This document shows, piece by piece, positions 33,496 through 43,138 of a DNA stretch of 64,000 nucleotides. The stretch spans positions 1,624,001 through 1,688,000 of the forward strand of contig NC_014836.1 in assembly GCF_000177635.2 (NCBI RefSeq), in the 5' to 3' direction. Both the position numbers and the translations under genes were made by a program. Source of the stretch: Desulfurispirillum indicum S5 (GTDB lineage Bacteria > Chrysiogenota > Chrysiogenetes > Chrysiogenales > Chrysiogenaceae). Every line of letters starts with the position of its first letter. The first letter of the stretch is position 1. Under the pieces are notes generated by a model. It did not search any database. It worked only from the letters and a program-made list of their open reading frames with translations, and was not told the origin of the DNA.

Positions 33496-34602
33496 ATGTA
33501 CAGTCAGCACTTTGCCAGCATTGATCAGACGGAACTGCGGCGCATGGTGGAGGGGGTGGGTGAGCAGGATGTGCGCATCGCCCTGGAGAAGGAGCACCTT
33601 GGCATCAAGGATTTTGCCGCCCTTATCAGTTCTTCCGCCGACCCGTACCTGGAACAGATTGCCAACAAGGCCCGCCAGCTCACCATCCAGCGTTTCGGAC
33701 GCACCATCCTGATGTATGCTCCGCTCTATGTCAGCAACTACTGCACCAATGGCTGTCTCTACTGTGGTTTCAACCACGACAACCAGGTTGATCGGTTGCT
33801 GCTGACACCAGAACAGGTCATGCAGGATGCCCATATCATCGCCAGCGAGGGTTTTCGCCATCTGCTGCTGGTCTCCGGTGAGGACCGACGCTATGCTGAC
33901 ACGCCCTACCTGTGCCAGATCGCTCGCCAGCTCAAGGGCCAGTTCAGTTCCATTGGCGTCGAAGTACAACCCCTGGAAGAGGCTGAATACGCGCAGCTCA
34001 ATACCTGCGGAGTGGACAGCCTGACCATCTACCAGGAGACCTATGACCGCGAGCTCTATGCCCACGTACACCCCAAGGGGCGCAAGCACGACTTTAACTA
34101 CCGCATAGACACCCCTGATCGGGGTGCGCGGGGTGGCATGCGCAAGGTGGGGCTTGGAGTTCTGCTGGGCCTGGGCAACTGGGCCATGGATGCCTGCAAC
34201 CTGGCCCTGCACGTGCAATACATGATGAAGACCTACTGGCGTACCCAGGTTTCCGTCTCCTTTCCCCGCCTGCGCGTGGCAGCTGGTGGTTTCCAGCCAT
34301 CTGACCCAGTCAGCGACAAGCACCTGTTCAAGCTGATCTGCGCCTTTCGCCTCTTCACCCAGGATGGGGTACTGGTGCTTTCGACCCGCGAGTCGGCGCA
34401 GTTTCGCGACCTGGTTTTCCCTTATGGGGTTACCCAGATGTCGGCGGGTTCCAAAACAAACCCGGGTGGCTATACAGATCATGACGCCTCTGAGGAACAG
34501 TTTCATGTGGAAGACCCCCGCTCAGCAGGGGAAGTAGCCAGGGCAATAAAAGAACATGGTTATGAAGCAGTATGGAAAGATTGGGACGTGCAGCTGGTGT
34601 AA
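33496..34602 (+). CDS. thiH: 2-Iminoacetate synthase ThiH (tyrosine lyase)
   Basis: Radical SAM enzyme that splits tyrosine to dehydroglycine and p-cresol, which marks an oxygen-sensitive, anaerobic-type thiamine route instead of ThiO. The iron-sulfur cluster motif is NYCTNGCLYCGF (CxxxCxxC), at about residues 78-85. Starts at 33484 (within thiG) and 33496 are possible; 33496 is chosen because GGGAG lies six bases upstream. It is the last gene of the operon. Confidence 0.94.
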   Translation: MYSQHFASIDQTELRRMVEGVGEQDVRIALEKEHLGIKDFAALISSSADPYLEQIANKARQLTIQRFGRTILMYAPLYVSNYCTNGCLYCGFNHDNQVDRLLLTPEQVMQDAHIIASEGFRHLLLVSGEDRRYADTPYLCQIARQLKGQFSSIGVEVQPLEEAEYAQLNTCGVDSLTIYQETYDRELYAHVHPKGRKHDFNYRIDTPDRGARGGMRKVGLGVLLGLGNWAMDACNLALHVQYMMKTYWRTQVSVSFPRLRVAAGGFQPSDPVSDKHLFKLICAFRLFTQDGVLVLSTRESAQFRDLVFPYGVTQMSAGSKTNPGGYTDHDASEEQFHVEDPRSAGEVARAIKEHGYEAVWKDWDVQLV

Positions 34603-34651
34603 GGAGCATCATGAGAAAAGTTTCACACGTAAAATATTCCATATAAAGGTG

Positions 34652-34680
34652 TTGACAGCTCAAGTATATTACCGTATCCT
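34652..34680 (+). promoter_or_regulatory. Promoter of the marR-family gene
   Basis: TTGACA (34652-34657), 17-base spacer, TATCCT (34675-34680). A perfect -35 with acceptable -10, 47 bases before the start codon. Confidence 0.65.
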
Positions 34681-34727
34681 CCAGCTCAATTAAAACGTTG
34701 TTCTGATTAACGCAGCGGAGGTGCACT

Positions 34728-35198
34728 TTGGAACCTGATTTCCCCATGCAGTTTTACTGGGACCTGTGTGCAGCATTGCGTGAAATCAAACACGCTGATC
34801 TGGAATTCCTGAAGAAATACGATGTAGGACCAGCACAGTTCCGCATCATGCGCTATACCCACGGCAAGCGCGGCGGCGTTAACCTTAAGGATATAGCAAC
34901 CCTGATGGAGGTTTCTCCCAGCAATGCCAGTCGCCTGGTGGATAAACTGGTTCAGAAAGGGTGGATAGACAGGTCCATATCTCCCATCAGCAAGCGGGAA
35001 ATACTGCTTCAGTTAACACCTGATGGCAAGAAAATGCTGAAAAGGATTGCGCCGGAACAGCGAAAAAATATTGGAAAGCTTCTGAACGCCAAGCTTTCCC
35101 AACACGACCTCGAACAGCTTCACGAACTGCTTCAAAAACTCCTGGGCGGCCAGCAGAGCCAGGAAGAGTACGCCGAAGAGTGTGACAGGGCCATATAG
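34728..35198 (+). CDS. MarR-family transcriptional regulator
   Basis: The 156-residue protein has the winged-helix of MarR proteins: VNLKDIATLMEVSPSNASRL (recognition helix region, about 57-76), then the wing DRSISPISKREILLQLTPDGKK. Flanking N- and C-terminal helices would make the dimer. The start is TTG at 34728 with GGAGGT seven bases upstream; the ATG at 34746 lacks a site. It has its own promoter. Its ligand and target are unknown; converging and upstream genes give no clue. Confidence 0.88.
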   Translation: MEPDFPMQFYWDLCAALREIKHADLEFLKKYDVGPAQFRIMRYTHGKRGGVNLKDIATLMEVSPSNASRLVDKLVQKGWIDRSISPISKREILLQLTPDGKKMLKRIAPEQRKNIGKLLNAKLSQHDLEQLHELLQKLLGGQQSQEEYAEECDRAI

Positions 35199-35218
35199 CA
35201 GATGAACTGAAGGAGCGA

Positions 35219-35770
35219 TCAGCAGCGTTCCATGGAATACAGGCATCCACAGTAGTGTTGACGGTAAAAACCCATTTCGCGTGATATCTGGAGGCTTCGC
35301 TGGAAGCCTCCTTTTTTTTTGAAGTTCGCCTGCAGAAATCTGACACCAGAGCGGGAAGCGGCATCTTCTCCCAGCGCATTGATGCGCTCAGCGTCTTTGT
35401 GGGGAGATATACTCAGCGTCGTGGTGAAGATGTCATAGCCATGGGCAGCGGCATACTGTGCGCTCTTTTCCAGGCGCATACCATAGCATATGGTACAGCG
35501 CAGACCTTTTTCCGGCTCCTGCTCGTACCCTCGAATTATTTCAAACCACGTTCTACTGTCATCATCGGCAATGACTATATCGACTTCCGGATTGCGGTGT
35601 GCCCAGCGAACAAGTTCGTTTCGACGCTGGATATACTCGTCCCGCGGGTGAATATTCGGGTTATAGAAGTAGAGAGTCACCTGATATTCTTGCACCAGCT
35701 GCTCTATAACCGGACCGGAGCAGGGCGCACAGCATGCGTGCAGCAGCATGCGCAGACGAGCATCACTCAT
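35219..35770 (-). CDS. queH: Epoxyqueuosine reductase QueH
   Basis: Last step of queuosine tRNA modification in bacteria without QueG. The 183-residue protein (DUF208 family) has the metal-binding cysteine pairs LLHACCAPCSGP near the N terminus, LRCTICYGMRLEKSA in the middle and YCGCLYS at the end. The start at 35770 overlaps the upstream hydrolase gene by eight bases. A plus-strand terminator lies inside the coding sequence. Confidence 0.93.
   Translation of the reverse strand: MSDARLRMLLHACCAPCSGPVIEQLVQEYQVTLYFYNPNIHPRDEYIQRRNELVRWAHRNPEVDIVIADDDSRTWFEIIRGYEQEPEKGLRCTICYGMRLEKSAQYAAAHGYDIFTTTLSISPHKDAERINALGEDAASRSGVRFLQANFKKKGGFQRSLQISREMGFYRQHYCGCLYSMERC
35290..35320 (+). terminator. 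Terminator of marR embedded in the end of queH
   Basis: A perfect 9-bp stem (35290-35298 with 35303-35311), loop GCTG, followed by nine T (35312-35320). It works for the plus-strand marR transcript, yet lies inside the queH reading frame, where it encodes a Lys-Lys-Lys-Gly-Gly run. Confidence 0.85.
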
Positions 35771-37022
35771 GGATCACCATCTGCTCCAGCCACAGGTCAA
35801 GGATATCCATCATCTCCCCGAAGCGGGGATTGTAGGTCAGCCGACGCATATACCCGCCCTCCTGACTGAAAGGCACGAACACTTCGCCAGACCAGACCTG
35901 CAGCGCCCTGCGGCACTGTTCTTCCTCTTCGGCAGCGCGGTAGTGGAGGCAGTTCACGTAACGGCCATCAACACCATAGTGTCTGTCATCGGGTTGGTAG
36001 GGCAGGCTGACGTGGGAGAAGTGATAGATGTTCCGCTGCGGCAGGTAACTGTTCAGAATATGCGTTCTCTGCTGAGCGAGAAACTGATCGCCACTGGACT
36101 TCTGAAACAGCAGCAGACGACTCCCATCGTGGACGGCCTGCTCCTGAAAAAACCTGATCGCGGCAGGCGCGCTCACAGTGGCATCATCCATGGAGATGGC
36201 CAGGAAAACCGGCACATGACCCAAACTGCCGGAACTGCGCATGAGCCGGTCATTGTGCTGAATCAGTCGAAATACCTGCAATGCGCCATTCAGAGCAAAG
36301 GATTCATACTTTACCGCGTCAAGGTCTGCAGAAGTGCGCAGCCAGGGGCGAAACTGTACCGCCAGTGGCAGCAGATGAGAAAACGGACTGTCTATGGCTA
36401 TGGCCGGTGCCAGCAGCACAATGCCCTGCAGGTCATGTCCGCCCTCCAGGGCCATGCGCACACTGAGGGTACCTCCGGTGGAAAAGCCCCCCATATACAG
36501 GGAGTGCACAGCGCGGGACAGATGGTGCAGGCCATACTCTACGGCTCTGACCCACTCATCGTGATGCACCGTGAGCAGATCACCCGGAATGGTTCCGTGG
36601 CCGGGCATAAGGAGAGTGCGCACCAGAAAACAGCGTTGTGAGAGGTGCTCGGTCAGCGCGCGCATGCTGTAAGGAGAATCCGTCAGTCCATGCACCAGCA
36701 GTATGCCCTGCCGGTGCATTCCGTCGTCATCCGCCTCCGGGCAGTGGGAAGCTGGCTGAAGTTCGTAGGGCGTATTGGCGTCAATGGAAAACTCCAGAAT
36801 ATCGGGAGCTATGTGTTCCTGCTGCTCGCGCACGGCACGCACCATCGCTTCTGTCAGCTGCAGGTATGCGGAGAACGGCGTCTCCAGAGCCACCGGGAAT
36901 GTACGGTTCATGGAAGAAGGCTGAAGGCGCTGCTCATGGGAAACAGGTATCAGCAACAGCAGAAGCAGGCTGACGAGAATCACCGCCGCTGCTGCCAGCA
37001 GGAAAAGGCGACCAGGCTTCAT
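35763..37022 (-). CDS. Membrane-anchored alpha/beta hydrolase
   Basis: The 419-residue protein has an N-terminal transmembrane anchor (about 5-27). The hydrolase fold shows the oxyanion HGLTDSPYSMRALTEHL, nucleophile GFSTGGT, acidic residue near ISMDDATVS and a His in the FSHVSLPYQPDDRHYG segment, which suits the lysophospholipase / serine aminopeptidase group. The substrate is unknown; the periplasm-facing anchor suggests lipids or peptides. The start at 37022 forms an ATGA overlap with the msrB stop, so translation is coupled. It overlaps queH by eight bases. Confidence 0.85.
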   Translation of the reverse strand: MKPGRLFLLAAAAVILVSLLLLLLIPVSHEQRLQPSSMNRTFPVALETPFSAYLQLTEAMVRAVREQQEHIAPDILEFSIDANTPYELQPASHCPEADDDGMHRQGILLVHGLTDSPYSMRALTEHLSQRCFLVRTLLMPGHGTIPGDLLTVHHDEWVRAVEYGLHHLSRAVHSLYMGGFSTGGTLSVRMALEGGHDLQGIVLLAPAIAIDSPFSHLLPLAVQFRPWLRTSADLDAVKYESFALNGALQVFRLIQHNDRLMRSSGSLGHVPVFLAISMDDATVSAPAAIRFFQEQAVHDGSRLLLFQKSSGDQFLAQQRTHILNSYLPQRNIYHFSHVSLPYQPDDRHYGVDGRYVNCLHYRAAEEEEQCRRALQVWSGEVFVPFSQEGGYMRRLTYNPRFGEMMDILDLWLEQMVIHE

Positions 37023-37417
37023 GGGCCCGTGCCGAGAAAGTTGAGAGACAGGGAGTTGGTACAATACCGCTTGTGGGTGGGCGCAGGCCCGTCTTCAAAG
37101 ACATGGCCCAGGTGGCAGCTGCACACTGCACAGACGATCTCGACTCTTTGCATACCGTGACTTGTGTCGGCATGATACGCCAGCGCACCATCAATGGCTT
37201 CCCAAAAGCTTGGCCAGCCGGAGCCGGAATCGTATTTCCAGATGGAGTGAAACAGGGGAGCGCCACAACAGGCACAGGTATAGGTACCCTCTTCGTGATG
37301 GAGAAGATAGCGACCGCTCCCCGGTCGTTCTGTGCCCCTGCAGCGGCAGATATGATACTGCTCGGCAGTCAGGCGCTCGCGCCACTGTGCTTCTGTGAGT
37401 TCTTTCCACCGGGTCAT
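37019..37417 (-). CDS. msrB: Peptide-methionine (R)-S-oxide reductase MsrB
   Basis: Repairs methionine-R-sulfoxide in proteins. The 132-residue protein has both zinc-binding CxxC pairs (CACCG and CAVCSCHLGH) and the catalytic Cys in RYCTNSLSL. The sequence GSGWPSFWE also matches the family. The start at 37417 has GGAGGGG upstream; a frame open to 37462 gives only unrelated residues. Overlaps the downstream hydrolase by four bases. Confidence 0.94.
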   Translation of the reverse strand: MTRWKELTEAQWRERLTAEQYHICRCRGTERPGSGRYLLHHEEGTYTCACCGAPLFHSIWKYDSGSGWPSFWEAIDGALAYHADTSHGMQRVEIVCAVCSCHLGHVFEDGPAPTHKRYCTNSLSLNFLGTGP

Positions 37418-37474
37418 GGTATGCCCCTCCACGGGAAAATATCCATCATTGTATGCATACACAGCATCTGGCCG

Positions 37475-38608
37475 TCAGGACAGACGCATCCGATAGTCTT
37501 CGTAGCCGAATTTTCTGACGACATCAAGCCTGCCCGACTTCCTCCAGATGGCAATGGAGGGGAGGGGGACACCATTGAAGGTATTGTTCTTCACCATGGT
37601 ATAGTGGGTCATATCCTCAAAGACAATGCGGTCTCCCGGCTGCAGGGGGCTGGCAAAGGAATAATCCCCGATCACATCGCCCGCCAGGCAGGTATTCCCG
37701 CCAAGGCGATAGGTGAAGGGCAACTCACCTGGCTCTGCAGCTCCACGAATAGCCGGCCGATAGGGCATTTCCAGCACATCGGGCATATGGGCAGCAGCCG
37801 AGGCGTCGAGAATGGCGATATCCATGCCATTGTGCAGAATATCCACCACGCTGGCCACCAGCGGGCCCGTCTGCCAGCCCACGGCTTCGCCGGGCTCCAG
37901 GTAGATCTCCAGGTTATAGCGGTGCCGGAACTGCTGAATAATGCGGATCAGGCGGTCCACATCGTAATCGGCCCGGGTGATATGGTGACCTCCACCGAAG
38001 TTCACCCATTTCAGCTGTGGGAAAAACTGGCTGAATTTGGCTTCGACCACTTCAAGGGTACGCTCCAGGGCATCGGAGTTCTGTTCGCAGTGGGTGTGAA
38101 AGTGAATCCCGTCAAGGCCGTCAAGGAGATCGGGACGGAACTGATCACGGGTAACCCCAAAGCGGGAAAAGGCCACGCAGGGGTTGTAGATAGGAGGCTC
38201 CACTTCGGAGTATTCGGGGTTCACCCGAATACCGCAGGAGACACCTTCTTTTTCCCGGATCACATGCTGCAGGCGCTCCCACTGACTGAAGGAGTTGAAG
38301 ACGATATGATCACTGTACCCCAGGATCTCCCGCAGAGACTCCTCGGTAAAGGCCGGCGAAAAGGTGTGCACCTCGCGTCCCATCTCCTCACAGCCAAGGC
38401 GCGCCTCATGCAGTCCGCTGGCAGCGGTGCCGTGGAGTACCTCGCGGATCATGGGAAAAGTGCTCCACATGGCAAAGCCCTTCAGTGCCAGGAGAATCTT
38501 GGCCCCCGACTCGCGCTGAACCCGGTCCAGAATATTCAGGTTATGCTGCAGTTTCTCCTCTTCCAGCACGTAGCAGGGCGTGGGGACCTGGGCTATATCC
38601 AGCGACAT
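37475..38608 (-). CDS. nspC: Carboxynorspermidine decarboxylase NspC
   Basis: PLP enzyme of the alternative spermidine/norspermidine route that removes the carboxyl group from carboxy(nor)spermidine. The 377-residue fold-type III protein has PLP-Lys in LLALKGFAMWS, GVTRDQF, HTHCEQ and the PLP phosphate loop VNFGGGHHITR; LEPGEAVGW and DASAAAHMPDVLE are typical of the family. It starts with an A shared with the stop codon of the dehydrogenase, so both steps are made together. Confidence 0.95.
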   Translation of the reverse strand: MSLDIAQVPTPCYVLEEEKLQHNLNILDRVQRESGAKILLALKGFAMWSTFPMIREVLHGTAASGLHEARLGCEEMGREVHTFSPAFTEESLREILGYSDHIVFNSFSQWERLQHVIREKEGVSCGIRVNPEYSEVEPPIYNPCVAFSRFGVTRDQFRPDLLDGLDGIHFHTHCEQNSDALERTLEVVEAKFSQFFPQLKWVNFGGGHHITRADYDVDRLIRIIQQFRHRYNLEIYLEPGEAVGWQTGPLVASVVDILHNGMDIAILDASAAAHMPDVLEMPYRPAIRGAAEPGELPFTYRLGGNTCLAGDVIGDYSFASPLQPGDRIVFEDMTHYTMVKNNTFNGVPLPSIAIWRKSGRLDVVRKFGYEDYRMRLS

Positions 38609-39786
38609 CAGTACTCCTTGATGTGCCAGGGCAGGCCCTGCTGGTTGAGAAGCTCCATGAAGGGCTTGGCGTCAAATTCTTCCATGTTGAACACACCGGC
38701 ACGGTGCCAGATCTTCTGCACCATGAGCATGGCACCGATGACCGCCGGGACACCGGTGGTATAGGAGATGGCCTGGGAGCCCACTTCGCGGTAGGCATCC
38801 TGATGGTCGCACACGTTGTAGATGCGCACGCGCTTCACCTTGCCGTCCTTGATGCCCTCGATGTTGCAGCCAATGTTGGTCTTGCCTTTGGTCAGGGGCC
38901 CCAGGTCGCCGGGATCGGGCAGCACGGCCTTGAGAAACTGCAGGGGAACAATCTGCTGTCCCTGAAATTCGATGGGCTCAATACTGGTCATCCCCACATT
39001 CTGCAGAACACGCAGGTGGGTGAGATACTGCTCACCGAAGCTCATGTAGAAGCGGATGCGTTTTAGTCCCTTGATGTTGCGGCACAGGGATTCCAGCTCT
39101 TCGTGGTAGAGCAGGTACATGCGCTTGGGGCCGACCTCTTCAAAGTCATATTCAAAGGATTCAGAGAGGGGCGGGGTGATCTTCCACTCGCCATCCTCCC
39201 AGTAGCGGCCATTGGCCGTAATCTCGCGGATATTGATTTCTGGATTGAAGTTGGTGGCAAAGGGCAGACCGTGGTCGCCACCGTTGCAGTCCAGGATGTC
39301 CACATAGTGGATTTCATCAAAGAGATACTGCTGGGCGTAGGCACAGAACACGTTGGTCACGCCGGGGTCAAAACCGGAACCCAGGAGCGCCATAATGCCT
39401 CGCTTCTCGTAGCGTTCCCGATAGGCCCACTGATACTTGTACTCAAAGACCGGGTTGTCCTTGGGTTCGTAGTTGGCGGTGTCCAGATAGTCCACACCCG
39501 TCTCCAGGCAGGCATCCATGATGGTCAGATCCTGATAGGGCAGGGCCACATTGAGCACCAGATCCGGCTGAACCTTGCGGATCAGGGCCACGAGCTCGGG
39601 AACATTGTCGGCATCCACTTGGGCGACTTCAAGTTTCTCCGTGCCAACGGCACGCTGTATTTCCTCACACTTGGAGAGGGTGCGACTGGCCAGTACCACC
39701 CGCGTGAATACCTGAGGATTCATGACACACTTGCGGGCAACCACATTTCCAACGCCACCGGCGCCAATAATCAAGACCGTGCTCAT
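38608..39786 (-). CDS. Carboxynorspermidine / carboxyspermidine dehydrogenase (saccharopine dehydrogenase family)
   Basis: Joins aspartate semialdehyde to putrescine or diaminopropane by NADPH reduction. The 392-residue protein has an N-terminal Rossmann loop (IGAGGVGNVVARKC), and the saccharopine dehydrogenase-like substrate domain with GSGFDPGVTNVF. Its partner nspC follows directly, which sets its substrate. The two enzymes supply spermidine without S-adenosylmethionine. It overlaps the lspA stop by four bases (ATGA). Confidence 0.93.
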   Translation of the reverse strand: MSTVLIIGAGGVGNVVARKCVMNPQVFTRVVLASRTLSKCEEIQRAVGTEKLEVAQVDADNVPELVALIRKVQPDLVLNVALPYQDLTIMDACLETGVDYLDTANYEPKDNPVFEYKYQWAYRERYEKRGIMALLGSGFDPGVTNVFCAYAQQYLFDEIHYVDILDCNGGDHGLPFATNFNPEINIREITANGRYWEDGEWKITPPLSESFEYDFEEVGPKRMYLLYHEELESLCRNIKGLKRIRFYMSFGEQYLTHLRVLQNVGMTSIEPIEFQGQQIVPLQFLKAVLPDPGDLGPLTKGKTNIGCNIEGIKDGKVKRVRIYNVCDHQDAYREVGSQAISYTTGVPAVIGAMLMVQKIWHRAGVFNMEEFDAKPFMELLNQQGLPWHIKEY

Positions 39787-40283
39787 AGACTCTCCTTTGC
39801 TTTTGAGGATTTCCTTTGCTGCTCAGCGCGAAATTCCATGGTGAGGGCTACAGCATAACACGCTGCCCCGACCGTAATACATATGTCAGCCACGTTAAAG
39901 GCCGGCCAGTGATATGAACCAAGAAAAACGTCAAAAAAGTCGATGACATACCCCAGGCGTACGCGATCTATCATATTGCCAATGGCTCCGGCCGCGATGA
40001 GCAAGGCGCCCTGGCGATGAAACCAGGTACTGCCGTGGCGGTAGAGGTACACACAGACAGCCAGGGCCACACACCCTACCACCACAAAAAAACCAATGCG
40101 CAGGCTGGCGTCCAGACCACCAAGTAACCCGAAAGCCGCACCTGGGTTATATACCAGTGTCCACTGAAAAAAACCTGGTATTACCGGCACGCTCTGACCC
40201 AGGAAAAGCCATGTATCCATAAAAACCTTGCTCGCCTGATCCGCGACGACAAGCAGGGTAACCAGTACGGCGAACTTCCTCAT
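39783..40283 (-). CDS. lspA: Lipoprotein signal peptidase (signal peptidase II)
   Basis: Inner-membrane aspartyl protease that cuts signal peptides from prolipoproteins, such as the SppA-like protein of this window. The 166-residue protein has four hydrophobic segments and the two catalytic Asp boxes, GAIGNMIDRV and AFNVADICI. Start at 40283 forms ATGA overlap with the ileS stop. The ileS-lspA pair is common in bacteria. Confidence 0.95.
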   Translation of the reverse strand: MRKFAVLVTLLVVADQASKVFMDTWLFLGQSVPVIPGFFQWTLVYNPGAAFGLLGGLDASLRIGFFVVVGCVALAVCVYLYRHGSTWFHRQGALLIAAGAIGNMIDRVRLGYVIDFFDVFLGSYHWPAFNVADICITVGAACYAVALTMEFRAEQQRKSSKAKESL

Positions 40284-43057
40284 CGATCGCGAATCACTGC
40301 GGCACAGCGCGGGCACAGACCAGTTTCCTGCTTCCCGGTATCCACATCACTGATCCAGCAGCGCTCACACTTGGCGCCAAGTGCCTTGGACACTTCCACC
40401 AGCAGGCCGTTCTCCAGTTCCTCCAGGCCGCTGAGTGGTTCCACACTGAGCTGACTGACAATGCAGGAGTCGCGCAGCTCTGCGTTTGTGAAGCTTTCCA
40501 GGAAAGCAACGGTCTCGCGGTCGTTGGAGTACACCCTGACCCTGGCATCCAGGGAGTGACCGATGACTTTCTCATTGCGGGCCAGCTCAAGGGCCTTACT
40601 CACATCGGAGCGCAACTTCATCAGTCGATCCCAGCGAGCCATGAGAGCTTCATTGAAAAACTCGCCACGGGGCTCAGGGAAGTCCAGCAGGTGCACGCTG
40701 GCCAGTTTTTCCGGCTCATTGAGGTGCTGATAGACCTCTTCCATGGTGAAGCTGAGCACGGGAGCCAGCAGGCGCATCATGCCCGAAAGGATGAGGTGCA
40801 GCGCCGACTGGGCACTGCGCCGCTTAAATCCATCGGCATCCTCTGCGTAGAGGCGATCCTTGATGATATCCAGATACTGGGCCGACATATCCACACTGCA
40901 GAAGTTGTTGCAGGCATGGTAGATCACGTGGAACTCATAGTTTTCGTAGGCATCCAGTACCCTCTTCTCGAAGGCGTGGTACCTGGCCAGGGCGTAACGG
41001 TCAAACTCCAGCATATCCCCGTAGAGAATCGCGTCGGTCAACGGATTAAAGTCATACAGGTTTCCCAGCATGTAGCGCGCCGTATTGCGGATGCGGCGGT
41101 AGGATTCAGCCAGGCGATTGATGATCTCATCGGAGATGCGCAGGTCATCACGGTAGTCCTCGGCAGCCACCCACAGGCGCAGGATATCGGCACCGTATTT
41201 CTTGATAATCGCATCAGGGGCCACCACGTTGCCCATGGATTTGCTCATCTTGCGCCCCTTGCCATCCAGCACAAAGCCGTGGGTCAGCACGGTCTTATAG
41301 GGAGCCTGACCACGGGTAGCCACGGCAGTCAGCAGGGAAGAGTGGAACCAGCCCCGGTGCTGGTCACTGCCCTCCAGGTACATATCAGCCGGCCAGGGCA
41401 GGCCGCGTTTGCGCAGCACTGCCGCATGGGTCACGCCGGAGTCGAACCAGACGTCCAGAATGTCCTTTTCCTTGTAAAACTCACCATGGCCGCAGTGGGT
41501 GCAGGTCGTCCCCGGCTGGAGAAAATCACTTACCGGCCGCTCATACCAGGCGTCCACGCCCTCGGACTCAATCAGGTTCGCGGCTTTCTCAAACACGGCG
41601 ATATCCTGCAGGGGTTCTTCACACTGTGAGCAGTACAGAACCGTTATGGGCACTCCCCACAGGCGCTGACGGGAGACACACCAGTCGGGACGATTCTCTA
41701 TCATGTTGTAAATGCGGTCACGTCCCCAGGCAGGCACCCAGGTGACCTCTTCCTTGATCTGCTGAAGGGACTTTTCGCGCAGGTCATTGTGTTCCATGGA
41801 GATAAACCACTGGGGCGTGGCGCGGTAGATAACCGGCTTCTTGCAGCGCCAGCAGTGGGGGTAGGAGTGTTCAATGCGACTGCCCGCCAGCAAGGAACCG
41901 CTCTGCTTCATGTGCTCGATAATGGCCGGGTTGGCCTTGTTGATATGCATGCCACCGAAGTGAGGCACCTCCGCACGGAAAACACCATGGTTATCCACGG
42001 GGTTATAGGGCTCAAGACCATATTTCAGGCCGACAATATAGTCCTCCATCCCGTGGCCTGGCGCAGTGTGCACCGCGCCGGTTCCGGCTTCGGTGGTCAC
42101 GTGGTCACCCATGATCACCATGGAGTCGCGTTCGATAAAAGGATGACCACAGACGCTGTTTTCCAGCACAGCACCGGGGAAAGTGGCCAGAATGGAGAAC
42201 TCATCAAAGCCAAAGATCTGCATCAGAGAACCCAGCAACTGACTGGCAACAATCAGGATGCCGCGGCTTGTCTCCACAGCGCTGTACTCCAGCTCAGGGT
42301 TCAGGCAGACAGCCAGGTTGGCGGGCAGGGTCCAGGGCGTGGTCGTCCAGATGACAATGGACACATCCGTCTTCCCCTGCAGTTCCGGTATAATGCCACC
42401 AAGGGCGGAGACAACGGGGAAGGCGACATAGACCGAATCTGAAGTGTGGTCATGGTACTCCACTTCGGCCTCAGCCAGGGCGGTAACACAGTCGCAGCAC
42501 CAGTAAATGGGCTTCAGTCCGCGATAGAGGGAGCCCTTGGCCATAAAACTGCCCAGCTCGCGCACGATATCCGCCTCATAGGCGAAGTCCATGGTCAGAT
42601 ACGGCTCATCCCAGGCGCCGAAGACACCAAAGCGCTGGAATTCCTCGCGCTGGATCTCAATGTACCTGGCGGCGTGTTCACGGCACAGCTGACGTTTGTC
42701 AACGGCCGTGGTCGTATGCTTGTCCTTGCCCAGGGCCTTGTCAACACCCAATTCAATGGGTAGTCCATGGCAGTCCCAACCGGGCACATAGGGTGCCTGG
42801 AAACCCTGCATGGACTTCTGCTTGATGATAATGTCCTTGAGTATCTTGTTGAGTGCGTGACCTATGTGCAGATGCCCGTTCGCGTAGGGGGGGCCATCAT
42901 GGAGTACGAAGAGGGACTTGCCCTGACGTGACTGCTGAATCGCGGAATAAATGTCCTCCTGTTTCCACTTTTCCAGAAACTGGGGTTCGCGCTGGGGCAG
43001 GTTGCCGCGCATGGGAAAGTCAGTGACAGGTAGATTCAGGGTATCTTTCAACTCCAT
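40280..43057 (-). CDS. ileS: Isoleucyl-tRNA synthetase
   Basis: Charges tRNA-Ile. The 925-residue class I enzyme has HIGH (64-67), KMSKS in GKGRKMSKSMGN, the editing domain TTTPWTLPANLAV and a C-terminal zinc motif (CERCWISD and CPRCAAVI), the zinc-bearing bacterial form. Full length. AAGGAG lies before the ATG. It heads a long run of co-directional genes through queH. Confidence 0.97.
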   Translation of the reverse strand: MELKDTLNLPVTDFPMRGNLPQREPQFLEKWKQEDIYSAIQQSRQGKSLFVLHDGPPYANGHLHIGHALNKILKDIIIKQKSMQGFQAPYVPGWDCHGLPIELGVDKALGKDKHTTTAVDKRQLCREHAARYIEIQREEFQRFGVFGAWDEPYLTMDFAYEADIVRELGSFMAKGSLYRGLKPIYWCCDCVTALAEAEVEYHDHTSDSVYVAFPVVSALGGIIPELQGKTDVSIVIWTTTPWTLPANLAVCLNPELEYSAVETSRGILIVASQLLGSLMQIFGFDEFSILATFPGAVLENSVCGHPFIERDSMVIMGDHVTTEAGTGAVHTAPGHGMEDYIVGLKYGLEPYNPVDNHGVFRAEVPHFGGMHINKANPAIIEHMKQSGSLLAGSRIEHSYPHCWRCKKPVIYRATPQWFISMEHNDLREKSLQQIKEEVTWVPAWGRDRIYNMIENRPDWCVSRQRLWGVPITVLYCSQCEEPLQDIAVFEKAANLIESEGVDAWYERPVSDFLQPGTTCTHCGHGEFYKEKDILDVWFDSGVTHAAVLRKRGLPWPADMYLEGSDQHRGWFHSSLLTAVATRGQAPYKTVLTHGFVLDGKGRKMSKSMGNVVAPDAIIKKYGADILRLWVAAEDYRDDLRISDEIINRLAESYRRIRNTARYMLGNLYDFNPLTDAILYGDMLEFDRYALARYHAFEKRVLDAYENYEFHVIYHACNNFCSVDMSAQYLDIIKDRLYAEDADGFKRRSAQSALHLILSGMMRLLAPVLSFTMEEVYQHLNEPEKLASVHLLDFPEPRGEFFNEALMARWDRLMKLRSDVSKALELARNEKVIGHSLDARVRVYSNDRETVAFLESFTNAELRDSCIVSQLSVEPLSGLEELENGLLVEVSKALGAKCERCWISDVDTGKQETGLCPRCAAVIRDR

Positions 43058-43138
43058 AGGTATAGCTCCTTGTAAAATTCAGACGAACAGTCATCACGCA
43101 AAAGAGCGCACTGATACAGCAGGCCCACACGGAAAATC

